A DNA stretch of 64,000 nucleotides from JACMNW01 sp963708425. Its GTDB lineage: Bacteria > Pseudomonadota > Alphaproteobacteria > Rhodobacterales > Rhodobacteraceae. The stretch spans positions 2,108,001 to 2,172,000 of the forward strand of contig OY970206.1 of the NCBI GenBank assembly GCA_963708425.1, in the 5' to 3' direction. Position 1 is the stretch's first letter, and each line of letters opens with the position of its first letter. The translations under genes and the position numbers were made by a program. Under the pieces are notes generated by a model. It was not told where the DNA came from. It did no database searches and was given only the letters and a program-made list of their open reading frames with translations. Of the stretch, positions 1 to 8,415 are shown piece after piece.

Positions 1-82
1 CTTGACCTGCCCTCACCGTAATCTCGCCCGATTCCGGGATCAATAAGGGCCATCAACCCGCATAAGTGGCATGGGGACTACA

Positions 83-988
83 ATGGATCGACTGACGGAA
101 ATGGAAGCCTTTGCCACTGTTGTGGATCAGGGCGGCTTTACGGACGCTGCCAAGAAGATGGGGATTTCCAAATCCGCAGTCTCAAAGCATGTCTCAGCGC
201 TTGAGGCCCGGCTTGGTGCACGGCTGCTAAACCGCACGACGCGCCGGGTTAGCCCAACGGAAATTGGCCTTGCCTATTACGACCGCGCCCGCCGCGTGTT
301 GAATGACGCAGGTGAGGCGGATGCGCTGGTGACATCGATGCAATCGGCACCGTCGGGGTTGCTGCGCATTTCGGTGGCGACGGATTTTGGTGTGAACTTG
401 CTATCGCCGATCTTGGGGGAATTTCTGCTAGAATACCCTGATATCACGGTGAACATGGTGCTGAACAATCGTTACGTGGAACTGATTTCAGAAGGTTTCG
501 ATATGGCCATCCGCGTTGGCGAGATGGAAGATTCGACTTTGCGCGCCCGTAAGCTGACCGAAACCACCAAGCGGATGATCGGCTCGCCCAGCTATTTCCA
601 GAAATTCGGGCGTCCGCTGAAAATTGACGATTTGAACGATCACAAGCTGCTGCATTATTCAAATCAGGCCAATGGTAACGTGTGGAAGATTACCGCACCG
701 TCGGGCGAAAAGCGTCAAGTGCGGTCTGTTGGCTGGCTGACGGTGAATGACGGGCAATCGCTGCTGAACGCGGCGGTGTCTGGCCTTGGCATCGCCTATC
801 TGCCGTCGTTCCTTTATGCCGATGCAATGAAGTCTGGTCAGGTCGAAGAGGCTATTCCGGGCCTGCCAAGCGAAGTACAGGGCATTTACGCGGTGTATCC
901 GCCGGGCCGCTTTACCCAACCGAAAGTGCGGGCTTTCATCGACTTTCTGGCGCGGCGCTATATCGACAAAGGCCCCGACAACTGGTGA
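83..988 (+). CDS. LysR-family transcriptional regulator
   Basis: A 301-residue protein with a LysR-type helix-turn-helix at the N-terminus (about residues 1-60: LTEMEAFATVVDQGGF, then SKSAVSKHVSALEARLG) and a LysR substrate-binding domain from about residue 90. The ATG at 83 is preferred to the in-frame ATG at 71 because family members begin MDRL-x-EM. LysR proteins usually regulate a divergent neighbour, which would lie before this window, so the target and effector cannot be named. It converges on the OmpA-domain gene with a small hairpin between them. The family call is certain; the biological role is unknown. Confidence 0.9.
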   Translation: MDRLTEMEAFATVVDQGGFTDAAKKMGISKSAVSKHVSALEARLGARLLNRTTRRVSPTEIGLAYYDRARRVLNDAGEADALVTSMQSAPSGLLRISVATDFGVNLLSPILGEFLLEYPDITVNMVLNNRYVELISEGFDMAIRVGEMEDSTLRARKLTETTKRMIGSPSYFQKFGRPLKIDDLNDHKLLHYSNQANGNVWKITAPSGEKRQVRSVGWLTVNDGQSLLNAAVSGLGIAYLPSFLYADAMKSGQVEEAIPGLPSEVQGIYAVYPPGRFTQPKVRAFIDFLARRYIDKGPDNW

Positions 989-995
989 TCTGATC

Positions 996-1015
996 GCAGC
1001 CGGGGGGCTGCTTTA
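996..1015 (+). terminator. Candidate terminator between convergent genes
   Basis: GCAGCC, a GGGG loop and GGCTGC form a short perfect stem, followed by CTTTAC. It lies just after the LysR stop in a 38-base convergent gap. The T-run is weak. Confidence 0.45.
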
Positions 1016-1026
1016 CAGCCAGAATA

Positions 1027-2001
1027 CTAGGGGTTTACCAACAGCATCACTTCAACGCGGCGGTTTCGGGTTAGGCCTGATTCCGTCAAATTGCTGTCTC
1101 GGGGGGCAAGATAGCCGACACCTTCGGCGGTGATTTGGTCGGAAGGAATGGCATAACTTTCGATCAAGCGGTTGCGCACCGATTCTGCCCGTTTGCGCGA
1201 TAAGGCCACATTGCCCGCAAGCCCGCCAGACGCGTCTGTATGGCCAACAAGTGCCACCTCTGTTTCAGGATTGGCGCGCAGGTAACTCGCCAGTGCCTCC
1301 AGTGACGCATATTCGCCGGGTGCCAGATCCGCGGCCCCCGAGGCGAAAATCAGATCGTCCAACGCAACTGACCCTTGCTTTGCCAGCCCTTCGGCCATCG
1401 GGCTGGTATCCGCAGTGGTTGGAACCGCTGAGTCTTCGGGCGGTGGCTCGGGTGTTTCAAGCACGGTTGGCGTCGCGCTTGCCTTACCGATTTGGGTGAG
1501 TTGAACAAAACCAAGTGTCGATGATCGGCTGACGATCAGGGCCACATGCTCCGGCCCGTCGCTGCCGGTGCGTTTGGCGGCAAGATAGCGGAAATCGCCC
1601 AGATCAACGTGCATGGCTGGTTCGGCGGCGATGTCGATGCCAAAGCGGAAATCGAAGCCACCGCAACCAAAGGTTTCGCATTCAAAAATCATGGTGTAAC
1701 CGGCCGCCGTCAACTGATCGCGCAGGGGGGCAAGCAGTTGTAGCGTGGTCAGCCCCTTGGCCTGCAAGCTCCACGCGGTTTGGGTCAGCGCCCCTTCGAT
1801 CAGCTCAGTTTTCGTGGCACCGTCTGCGAACGGCCCAATCGGCAGGGCGAAGCTGGTCAGCACCTCGGCGCGTGCAAAAGTCTGGTTGGCAGGGGCTGGA
1901 AATTTGAGCTCAAGCGCATGGCCGACCAGCGGCAACGCCATTGTCGCAACCGCAGCGCACAGCAGTCGCAGGGCGGTTGATTTTGGCGTCGAGCGCTGCA
2001 C
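1027..2001 (-). CDS. OmpA-domain envelope protein
   Basis: A 324-residue protein with a GTG start. A signal peptide (hydrophobic segment about residues 10-27, probable cleavage after GHA) is followed by a middle region with a CETFGCGG segment that recalls DUF4892-type proteins, then a Pro/Glu-rich linker near residues 180-200 and a C-terminal OmpA/MotB peptidoglycan-binding domain (about 215-324, with VALVGHTDASG and NRRVEV). It probably sits in the outer membrane or periplasm and binds peptidoglycan. No beta-barrel domain is evident, so it is not a classical OmpA porin. The function of the middle domain is unknown. Confidence 0.85.
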   Translation of the reverse strand: MQRSTPKSTALRLLCAAVATMALPLVGHALELKFPAPANQTFARAEVLTSFALPIGPFADGATKTELIEGALTQTAWSLQAKGLTTLQLLAPLRDQLTAAGYTMIFECETFGCGGFDFRFGIDIAAEPAMHVDLGDFRYLAAKRTGSDGPEHVALIVSRSSTLGFVQLTQIGKASATPTVLETPEPPPEDSAVPTTADTSPMAEGLAKQGSVALDDLIFASGAADLAPGEYASLEALASYLRANPETEVALVGHTDASGGLAGNVALSRKRAESVRNRLIESYAIPSDQITAEGVGYLAPRDSNLTESGLTRNRRVEVMLLVNP

Positions 2002-2079
2002 CTCTATTGGCCTCTTTCCGGGCTTAGGTTTGTTTTCGTATGTGGGTCGGCGGCATTGGCCATTGCTATGCCTGACCGC

Positions 2080-2790
2080 CTAGAGCTGTCGATAATGATA
2101 CTGTCCCACAACTTGCATCCCGAAGGAAGCATAGAGCGCGCGGGCGGGCGTGTTCGCGGTAGTGACTGCAAGGCCAAGGTCGGTCGCCCCATTGTCCTGC
2201 GCCCATTGTATGGCAGCTTGCAGGATATGGCGGGCCGTACCCTTTCGACGCATCGACGGCGCCACTTCCAGCGCGTGCAGCATGGCGATTGGGCCGTGCA
2301 GAGCCACGAACGCCACTCCAGCGGCACGATCAGAGTTGCGGCCAAGGATCGCACACTTTGCCCCCTGAACCCGGTGCATCACATCAAGGCGCGCTGGGCC
2401 AATACCACCTTCGGCCCACAGATCAACTGCGATACCCAGCGGTGGCCAGTGCGGGAAGGTTGTCATCAGTGGGGGGGCGGCCTGCGGCAGCTCGGCAAGT
2501 CTGGCCGCGTAAATCACTACCGGATCGACGACTGCATAGCCGCGCGCCGCCAATGCCGCATCCAACGCCTTTTCACCGGGGCGCAGTTGAAACGAGGGCC
2601 GCTCACCCGCTGCCTGCATCGCCGCTTCGGCATCGGCAATGCTGCCTGCTTCAAATTCCCCCGCCAACGTCGCCGCCGACACCCGCTTGCCACCGCCTTT
2701 ACCATCCCGCAGCAGCCATGGGCCAAACGGCATTTTGGTTGCGGGCGGCCACGTCGCCTCCATCGCGTCGGCGAATGCGTCCCCCGTCAT
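2080..2790 (-). CDS. GNAT-family N-acetyltransferase
   Basis: A 236-residue protein whose C-terminal half carries the acetyl-CoA-binding pattern of GNAT enzymes (VAPSMRRKGTARHIL, then NTPARALYASFGM). The N-terminal half resembles an acceptor-binding lobe. The start overlaps the stop of the upstream CinA-like gene by four bases (ATGA), so the two are probably co-translated. The substrate cannot be read from the sequence. Confidence 0.85.
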   Translation of the reverse strand: MTGDAFADAMEATWPPATKMPFGPWLLRDGKGGGKRVSAATLAGEFEAGSIADAEAAMQAAGERPSFQLRPGEKALDAALAARGYAVVDPVVIYAARLAELPQAAPPLMTTFPHWPPLGIAVDLWAEGGIGPARLDVMHRVQGAKCAILGRNSDRAAGVAFVALHGPIAMLHALEVAPSMRRKGTARHILQAAIQWAQDNGATDLGLAVTTANTPARALYASFGMQVVGQYHYRQL

Positions 2791-3512
2791 GGTGTGCCAA
2801 ACAGCGTTGTCAGACGGGCCATTGCGCCATCAAGCCGCGCCGCATCAGTGCCTCGGATCACCAGATTGGTGCCAAAGACGCCGTTTTGATTGAACGGATA
2901 CGATCCCATCGACAGATCGGGAAAATCGGCTGCCAAAGCCGCAAACGGTGCCGCAATATCGCCTTCCCCGCGATTGACCCGCAGCGATTTGCTTAGCAGC
3001 GGCTGCCCACCCGTCAGCGTCGGCAGAACCGATGCCAGCATCGCCTCGAATATCTTCGGCACCCCAGCCATCACGTGCACATTTTCAAGGCTGAAACCGG
3101 GGGCGATGGACACCGGATTGTCGATCAGCCGTGCCCCATCCGGGATACGCGCCATGCGTTGCCGGGCCACGTTAAACTCCAACCCCGACCTGTCATAATG
3201 CGCTTGCAGCAACGCGCGGGCATCGGCGCGAATATCAATCGGCACGTCAAAGGCGCAGGCAATGGCGTCGGCAGTGATGTCATCATGTGTGGGGCCAATG
3301 CCGCCGGAGGTGAACACATGGTCATACTGCGCGCGCAGTGCATTCACCGCCGCGATAATCGCAGGCTGGTCGTCCGACACCACCCGCACTTCGGCCAGCA
3401 CGATGCCAACTGCCGTCAACTGCCCGGCAAGATGGAACATATTGGCGTCACGGGTGCGGCCCGACAATATTTCATCGCCGATCACCAGCATCGCGGCAGT
3501 GGGGTTGGTCAT
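2787..3512 (-). CDS. CinA-like molybdopterin-binding domain protein
   Basis: A 241-residue protein matching the N-terminal MoaB/MogA-like domain of CinA (AMLVIGDEILSGRTRDAN; TSGGIGPTHDD). It lacks the C-terminal nicotinamide-nucleotide amidase domain of full-length CinA, as is common in alphaproteobacteria. Stand-alone versions are sometimes called competence/damage-inducible proteins; a nucleotide pyrophosphatase role is known for some relatives but is inferred here. The ATG at 3512 is chosen over an upstream GTG because AGGGAG lies seven bases before it. It is divergent from map and overlaps the GNAT gene downstream. Confidence 0.85.
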   Translation of the reverse strand: MTNPTAAMLVIGDEILSGRTRDANMFHLAGQLTAVGIVLAEVRVVSDDQPAIIAAVNALRAQYDHVFTSGGIGPTHDDITADAIACAFDVPIDIRADARALLQAHYDRSGLEFNVARQRMARIPDGARLIDNPVSIAPGFSLENVHVMAGVPKIFEAMLASVLPTLTGGQPLLSKSLRVNRGEGDIAAPFAALAADFPDLSMGSYPFNQNGVFGTNLVIRGTDAARLDGAMARLTTLFGTP

Positions 3513-3678
3513 CGTTTGCTCCCTAAACACAGGCGGCTACCATAGGGGGCAAGGCCCGGTCTTTCAAACCCCCACCGCGCCCGATTGACGTGGCCGTGAT
3601 CAGGCGCTCGTAAGGTCTGGCATTGGCGGCGCAAACTATTTATCTAGGGGGACGACCAGCCCACAGAAAGACCAGCCG

Positions 3679-4491
3679 TTGGACCATACCCGCGCGCGCA
3701 TCACGAAAGACGGCATTCGCATCTATGAAGATGCGGATTTCGCAGGCATGCGCAAAGCCGGGCAAACGGCGGCCGAAATACTGGATGGTGTCGCCGATCT
3801 GGTGAAGCCCGGCGTGACCACTGGTGCGCTTGATGATTACATCCGCGCCGAGGTCGAACGCCGCGGTGCGACATCGGCAACCATTGGCTACAAAGGCTAT
3901 CGCCATGCCTCGTGCATCTCGGTGAACCATGTGGTGTGCCACGGCATTCCGGGTGGCAAAGTATTGGCAGACGGCGATATCGCCAATATTGACGTCACGG
4001 TGATTGTGGATGGTTGGTATGGCGATACCAGCCGGATGTACGTGGCGGGCGATTTGCCGCGCAAGGCTGGGCGGCTGATCGAGGTGACGCATGACGCGCT
4101 GATGCTGGGGATTGCGGCGGTAAAGCCCGGCAACACTTTCGGCGATATCGGCTACGCCATTCAAAGCTTTGTCGAGGCTAACCGGATGTCGGTGGTGCGC
4201 GATTTCTGCGGCCACGGCCTTGGTCGGGTGTTCCATGCGCCGCCGAATGTGCTGCATTATGGTCGTGCCGGAACAGCGGCGGTACTGGAAGAGGGCATGT
4301 TTTTCACCATCGAGCCGATGGTAAATCTGGGCCGCCCCGAAACCAAAGTGCTGGCCGATGATTGGACAGCCGTTACGCGCGACAAATCCCTATCGGCGCA
4401 GTTCGAACATTCCGTCGGCGTCACCGCCACGGGATGCGAGATTTTTACCGTGTCGCCTGCAGGCAAATTCCACCCAACCTGGGTTGCGTAG
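3679..4491 (+). CDS. map: Methionine aminopeptidase, type I
   Basis: A 270-residue enzyme that removes the initiator methionine from nascent proteins. Visible motifs are CISVNHVVCHGIPG, the metal ligands in NIDVTVIVDGWYGD, the FCGHGLGRVFH histidine region and FFTIEPMV with its glutamate. The length fits type I enzymes without an N-terminal zinc finger. The start appears to be TTG at 3679, since family members begin a few residues before YTKDGIRIYE; the nearest in-frame ATG would remove 23 conserved residues. It ends two bases from the convergent HAD gene. Confidence 0.95.
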   Translation: MDHTRARITKDGIRIYEDADFAGMRKAGQTAAEILDGVADLVKPGVTTGALDDYIRAEVERRGATSATIGYKGYRHASCISVNHVVCHGIPGGKVLADGDIANIDVTVIVDGWYGDTSRMYVAGDLPRKAGRLIEVTHDALMLGIAAVKPGNTFGDIGYAIQSFVEANRMSVVRDFCGHGLGRVFHAPPNVLHYGRAGTAAVLEEGMFFTIEPMVNLGRPETKVLADDWTAVTRDKSLSAQFEHSVGVTATGCEIFTVSPAGKFHPTWVA

Positions 4492-4493
4492 GG

Positions 4494-5141
4494 TTACATA
4501 CCCAGCAAGCCCGGCAATTCGGCCATATCAAAGAAAACCTCGGCTCCTTCGGCACGCAAAGCGTCCGCATGCCCTTTCGCGGCATAGCCCAAACACCGAA
4601 TGCCCGCTGCCCGTGCGGCCCGTGCCCCGGTGGGGCTGTCTTCCACCACGACACATTGCGATGGCGCTGCGCCCAGCGATTTTGCTGCGTGCAGATACAA
4701 ATCGGGCGCTGGCTTTGGCGCACCCAGCGTTTGGCCCGAAAACAGCCGTCCATGAAAACGGGCGATCAGGCCCGGATGTTGGCCCAGCGTCACTTGCATC
4801 TTCTGGTCGGAACCGTTCGATCCCACTGCATAGGGAATGCCGCCCGCATCAAGCTGGTCCAGCACGCCAAGAATGCCGGGCACAAGTGGCGTGCCAGCCG
4901 CCAGACGCGCATACAGCTTTTCATAGAACGTTTCGACCCAGCCGTCCGGCAGGTTCGCCCCTTTGGCCCGCGCCAGATCGGCCACGCCCGCCATCGTACC
5001 GCCGGTGAAATCGCGAGCGATCTGGTCTGGCGTCATTACCAAACCATGCATCGCAAAATCCTGTGACAGCAGAACGAACGTCGGCCCCTCGCTATCCACG
5101 ATCACGCCATCACAATCGAAAATCATTGCGACCGGCGTCAT
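4494..5141 (-). CDS. HAD-superfamily hydrolase (phosphoglycolate phosphatase / beta-phosphoglucomutase-like)
   Basis: A 215-residue HAD phosphatase of subfamily IA. Motif I is FDCDGVIVDSE, motif II is in AVGSNGSDQKM and motif III/IV is VVVEDSPTGARAARAAG. A helical cap occupies about residues 17-85. The ATG at 5141 gives a 4-base ATGA overlap with rsmD and the expected N-terminus just before motif I. It is the last gene of the ferredoxin reductase-rsmD-HAD operon. The substrate is unknown; a small sugar phosphate or phosphoglycolate is likely. Confidence 0.88.
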   Translation of the reverse strand: MTPVAMIFDCDGVIVDSEGPTFVLLSQDFAMHGLVMTPDQIARDFTGGTMAGVADLARAKGANLPDGWVETFYEKLYARLAAGTPLVPGILGVLDQLDAGGIPYAVGSNGSDQKMQVTLGQHPGLIARFHGRLFSGQTLGAPKPAPDLYLHAAKSLGAAPSQCVVVEDSPTGARAARAAGIRCLGYAAKGHADALRAEGAEVFFDMAELPGLLGM

Positions 5142-5710
5142 TCCTGTACCCGCATCATACTGACAACCGTATCGCCATACTTGCGCTGATCGAGCATGGC
5201 AAAGCCTTGCGGGGCAGCGGGTGCCGAACCTTCTTCCCACACGATCAATGCATTAGGGGCCAGCCAATCGCCCGCCACGCAAGACGCAAGGGCGGCTTGG
5301 CCAAGCGATTTGCCATAAGGCGGGTCGAGGAATACCAGATCAAACGCAGCCCCGCGATTGGGCAGCAGGGCGGTGGCATTGGCAGGCAAAAAGCTGGTCT
5401 GCGCCCCGGCGCGCATCAGTTCAATATTGCGCTTGATCAGGGCGCGCGCCACCATGCCGTCATCGACAAAGGTTGCAAACGCCGCCCCGCGCGACAGCGC
5501 TTCCAATCCCAACGCCCCCGTGCCGGCAAACAGATCAAGCACGCGGGCGCCGGTCACCGGATCGCCATTTTGCGCGACCTTGCCGTTGATCAGCAGGTTA
5601 AAGATCGCCTCCCGCACCCGGTCGGACGTTGGACGCAGATGCTTGGCGGCGTCCCCTTCGCCAACGGGGGCAAGGTGCAGCCCACGTGCCCGGCCACCAA
5701 TAATGCGCAT
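5138..5710 (-). CDS. rsmD: 16S rRNA (guanine(966)-N(2))-methyltransferase
   Basis: A 190-residue SAM-dependent methyltransferase. It shows the RsmD N-terminus MRIIGGRARG, the SAM-binding VLDLFAGTGALGLEALSRGA and the catalytic DPPYGKS motif. It methylates G966 of 16S rRNA during 30S assembly. The start shares one base with the stop of the upstream FAD reductase (TAATG) and the stop overlaps the HAD gene start, so all three should be translationally coupled. Confidence 0.95.
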   Translation of the reverse strand: MRIIGGRARGLHLAPVGEGDAAKHLRPTSDRVREAIFNLLINGKVAQNGDPVTGARVLDLFAGTGALGLEALSRGAAFATFVDDGMVARALIKRNIELMRAGAQTSFLPANATALLPNRGAAFDLVFLDPPYGKSLGQAALASCVAGDWLAPNALIVWEEGSAPAAPQGFAMLDQRKYGDTVVSMMRVQE

Positions 5711-6915
5711 TACTTCAACAGCGCCTTCAGCACGGTTTCGGGGTTGCGAATGGCCGCCGGATCAGCTGTGCGCCCCATTTCCAGCAGGCGTTTGCCCACC
5801 ATATAAGCCCGCGAATCGTTCATCGCATCAATCGCCAGCAACTGGTCGCCCTTGAAGTACCAATACGACACCGCCTCGCCTTCCGGCCCCCGGGTCACGA
5901 TGTGATCATACCCGGTATTCAGCCCCGCGATTTGCAGCTTGCAGTCGTATTGATCCGACCAGAACCAAGGGGTCGGCACATAATCCTTACCCGCCCCCAG
6001 CATGTTTTCCGCTACCAATTCCGCCTGATCAATGGCGTTCTGCACCGATTCCAGCCGCAACCGCCCGCCCTGCCACGGGAACGACGCGCAATCGCCCGCC
6101 GACCAGATGCTAGGGTCCGAAGTGCGGCCCTGCGCATCGGTCTTGATGCCATTTTCAATCGCCAACCCGGCCAGTTCCGCCAGCGCCGTCGCAGGCATAA
6201 TGCCGACGCCCGCAATAACGAAGTCGGCCGCCAACTCGCGCCCATCCGTCAGACGCGCCCCACTGACATGACCGTCGCCCAGCAGGCGGTCCAGCCCGAC
6301 CCCTTCAAGTATTGTCACTCCGTGCGCCGCATGCAGTGCGCGAAAATAATCCGATGTTTCCGGTGCCGCCACCCGTTGCAAAATGCGCGGTGCCATTTCC
6401 ACAACAGTCACCTGAAGCCCCAGCTTCGAGGCAACCGCCGCCGCCTCCAGCCCGATATAACCACCGCCAACAATGACGACGCGCCGACTGGCCACGAATT
6501 CCGGGCGCATCGCGTCCACATCGGCAAGGCTGCGCACGGTGTAAATCCCACCCAAATCGCCACCAATGGCCGCAGGCAAACGGCGCGGCACCGACCCGGT
6601 GGTCAGAGCAAGCTGATCGTAGTGCAGCGTTTCGCCACCAACGGAAATAGTCTTGGCCGTAGGATCAATCGCCGTAACCTTTTGCCCCAGCCGCAACGTG
6701 ATATTGTTGTTAGCATAAAACTCGTCCGACCGTAGATAAAGCCGTTCTTCCTCCATCTCGCCCATCAAATACGCTTTCGACAGCGGCGGGCGTTGATAGG
6801 GTGGTGCCGGTTCTTCGCCAATCAGAGTGATCTGCCCGTCATGGCCGGAACTGCGCAGTTTCGCCACCAGCGCCGCCCCGGCCTGCCCGGCCCCGATCAC
6901 AACAATATGGCTCAT
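5710..6915 (-). CDS. FAD-dependent ferredoxin/rubredoxin reductase family protein
   Basis: A 401-residue pyridine nucleotide-disulfide-type oxidoreductase. It has an N-terminal FAD-binding motif (VVIGAGQAGAALVAKL), an internal NAD(P)H-binding motif (VVIVGGGYIGLEAAAVAS), the second FAD motif IWSAGDCAS, and a C-terminal domain of the reductase type that serves ferredoxins and P450 or dioxygenase systems. No ferredoxin or oxygenase gene is adjacent, so the electron acceptor is not evident. The ATG at 6915 has AGAGGGA upstream. It is divergent from the peroxiredoxin pair. Confidence 0.88.
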   Translation of the reverse strand: MSHIVVIGAGQAGAALVAKLRSSGHDGQITLIGEEPAPPYQRPPLSKAYLMGEMEEERLYLRSDEFYANNNITLRLGQKVTAIDPTAKTISVGGETLHYDQLALTTGSVPRRLPAAIGGDLGGIYTVRSLADVDAMRPEFVASRRVVIVGGGYIGLEAAAVASKLGLQVTVVEMAPRILQRVAAPETSDYFRALHAAHGVTILEGVGLDRLLGDGHVSGARLTDGRELAADFVIAGVGIMPATALAELAGLAIENGIKTDAQGRTSDPSIWSAGDCASFPWQGGRLRLESVQNAIDQAELVAENMLGAGKDYVPTPWFWSDQYDCKLQIAGLNTGYDHIVTRGPEGEAVSYWYFKGDQLLAIDAMNDSRAYMVGKRLLEMGRTADPAAIRNPETVLKALLK

Positions 6916-6995
6916 GTTCCGTTCCCTCTGGTCGACCACCGCGCCGAAGCCTATATCCCCGTCAGGGAAAAACGCAACGCGAGAGGGATACGCCC

Positions 6996-7481
6996 ATGAC
7001 GATTTCTATTGGTGGAACATTGCCAGAGACAAACCTGGCGCATTTTGGCGAAAGCGGGCCAGAGACGGTTTCGCTGCATTCCAAGCTGAAAGGGCGCAAG
7101 GTCATCGTGTTTGGCTTGCCGGGTGCCTTTACCGGGCCATGCACGACGTCGCATATTCCAAGTTTCATCCGCACCGCCAACGCGTTTCGGGCCAAGGGCA
7201 TCGAAGAAATCATCTGCATCTCGGTGAATGATCCCTTCGTGCTGAAGGCTTGGGGCGATTCCACCGGGGCAACAGCTGCTGGAATTACACATCTGGGTGA
7301 TGCCGACGGGTCGTTCACCCGTACTTTGAAGATGGAATTTACCGCCCCGCACCTCGGGCTGATCGGCAGGTCGAACCGCTATGCTGTGGTTCTTGAGGAT
7401 GGCGTTGTCACCAAGGCCAATATCGACGAGCCAGGTGTTTGCAATATTTCAACCGGCGAAGCCTTGCTGGCCGAGATTTGA
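6996..7481 (+). CDS. Peroxiredoxin, Prx5 type (first of tandem pair)
   Basis: A 161-residue thiol peroxidase of the Prx5/AhpE-like redoxin family. The peroxidatic cysteine is Cys49 in PGAFTGPCTTSH; the usual residues before it are PT, so GP is a local change. A second cysteine, Cys149 near the C-terminus (GVCNISTGE), could be the resolving cysteine. It reduces H2O2 or alkyl hydroperoxides in the cytoplasm. A homologous copy follows 28 bases downstream. It is divergent from the FAD reductase, but there is no sequence proof that the reductase serves it. Confidence 0.92.
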   Translation: MTISIGGTLPETNLAHFGESGPETVSLHSKLKGRKVIVFGLPGAFTGPCTTSHIPSFIRTANAFRAKGIEEIICISVNDPFVLKAWGDSTGATAAGITHLGDADGSFTRTLKMEFTAPHLGLIGRSNRYAVVLEDGVVTKANIDEPGVCNISTGEALLAEI

Positions 7482-7509
7482 TCGGCGACCAACCAGAAAG
7501 GCACGCCAG

Positions 7510-7995
7510 ATGCTGACAGAAGGCATGTCATTGCCAGATGCCGCCCTTCTTTCGATGGGCGAAGATGGGATGAAATCCGTGGGTTTGGGTGACAAGTTAA
7601 AGGCGCGCCGCGTCGTGATCTTTGCGGTCCCCGGCGCGTTTACCCCGACCTGCAGTTCCGCCCATTTGCCAAGCTTCATCCGCACTGCCGAGGCGTTTCG
7701 GCAAAAGGGGGTGGATGAGATCATCTGCATTTCGGTCAATGACCCGCATGTGATGCGCGTTTGGGGCAAACAATCCGGCGCTACTGATGCCGGGATCACC
7801 ATGCTTGCCGATGCGGGAGCCGAGTTCACTCAAGCCGTCGGCATGGCCTATTCCACACCGGAACGCGGCATGCTGAACCGATCGCGCCGCTATGCGATGC
7901 TGGTCGAAGACGGCGTCGTGAAGGCGCTGCATCTGGAAGCCTCGACCGGTGCTTGCGACATTTCCGGTGGCGAGGCGATGCTGGCCGCAATCTGA
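7510..7995 (+). CDS. Peroxiredoxin, Prx5 type (second of tandem pair)
   Basis: A 161-residue paralog of the preceding gene, with the canonical peroxidatic site PGAFTPTCSSAHLPSF (Cys48) and a C-terminal Cys149 in GACDISGGE. The proteins align over their whole length and share blocks such as LPSFIRTAEAF against IPSFIRTANAF and IICISVNDP. The ATG at 7510 is chosen because the homologous domain begins there; an open frame extends further upstream but overlaps the first copy. It probably forms one transcript with it, ending at the strong hairpin just after its stop. Confidence 0.92.
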   Translation: MLTEGMSLPDAALLSMGEDGMKSVGLGDKLKARRVVIFAVPGAFTPTCSSAHLPSFIRTAEAFRQKGVDEIICISVNDPHVMRVWGKQSGATDAGITMLADAGAEFTQAVGMAYSTPERGMLNRSRRYAMLVEDGVVKALHLEASTGACDISGGEAMLAAI

Positions 7996-8019
7996 ACGCG
8001 CCTTAGCGTTAGACCGAAA

Positions 8020-8045
8020 GGGGGGCGAACCGCCCCCCTATTTCT
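8020..8045. terminator. Strong bidirectional terminator
   Basis: GGGGGGCG, loop AAC, CGCCCCCC form a perfect 8-bp stem, followed on the + strand by TATTTCTTT. It ends the peroxiredoxin pair, and its right arm touches the stop codon of the convergent pterin dehydratase. Confidence 0.8.
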
Positions 8046-8400
8046 TTGCGGCGATCTGGCACAGGCTTTCGATCGGCAGCGTATGGTCCTTCTGAACCGT
8101 CGCGTCGCCCGCCATCGCATCCATCTTGCGGGCCAGATCCAAGTCCAGCTGGCTTAGGCCATGGCAGTCATGGGTGCTCAGCGTCACATCCACCACGTTG
8201 TAAACATTAGACCATTCCGGGTGATGGTTCAGCTTTTCTGCCGCCAAGGCCGCCCTCGTCATAAACCCCCAAGCTTCGGAAAAATTCTTGAACTTCCAAA
8301 CCTTGCGCAGCGCGTCACGGTCCGGCACAGCCCCCCAGCCGGTTTTACCTAACGCTGGCAGAAATTCGGTGCGGGCGGCGTGGGTTAACAGGTCTGCCAT
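8038..8400 (-). CDS. phhB: Pterin-4a-carbinolamine dehydratase
   Basis: A 120-residue protein with the family signature (LNHHPEWSNVYNVVDVTLSTHD, given here in part as NHHPEWSNVYN and STHDCHGLS). It dehydrates 4a-hydroxytetrahydrobiopterin and so recycles the cofactor of aromatic amino acid hydroxylases; in bacteria without such hydroxylases it may act as a DcoH-like protein. The last 20 or so residues extend beyond the usual length of about 100. No phenylalanine hydroxylase is seen nearby. It lies 15 bases downstream of the FemAB-like gene. Confidence 0.88.
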   Translation of the reverse strand: MADLLTHAARTEFLPALGKTGWGAVPDRDALRKVWKFKNFSEAWGFMTRAALAAEKLNHHPEWSNVYNVVDVTLSTHDCHGLSQLDLDLARKMDAMAGDATVQKDHTLPIESLCQIAAKK

Positions 8401-8415
8401 CTTGTCATCCTTGCA

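Noticed and set aside
2056..2889. 277-codon + strand frame opposite the GNAT gene
   Set aside because: Antisense to a clear GNAT motif; translation is low-complexity Arg/His/Pro.
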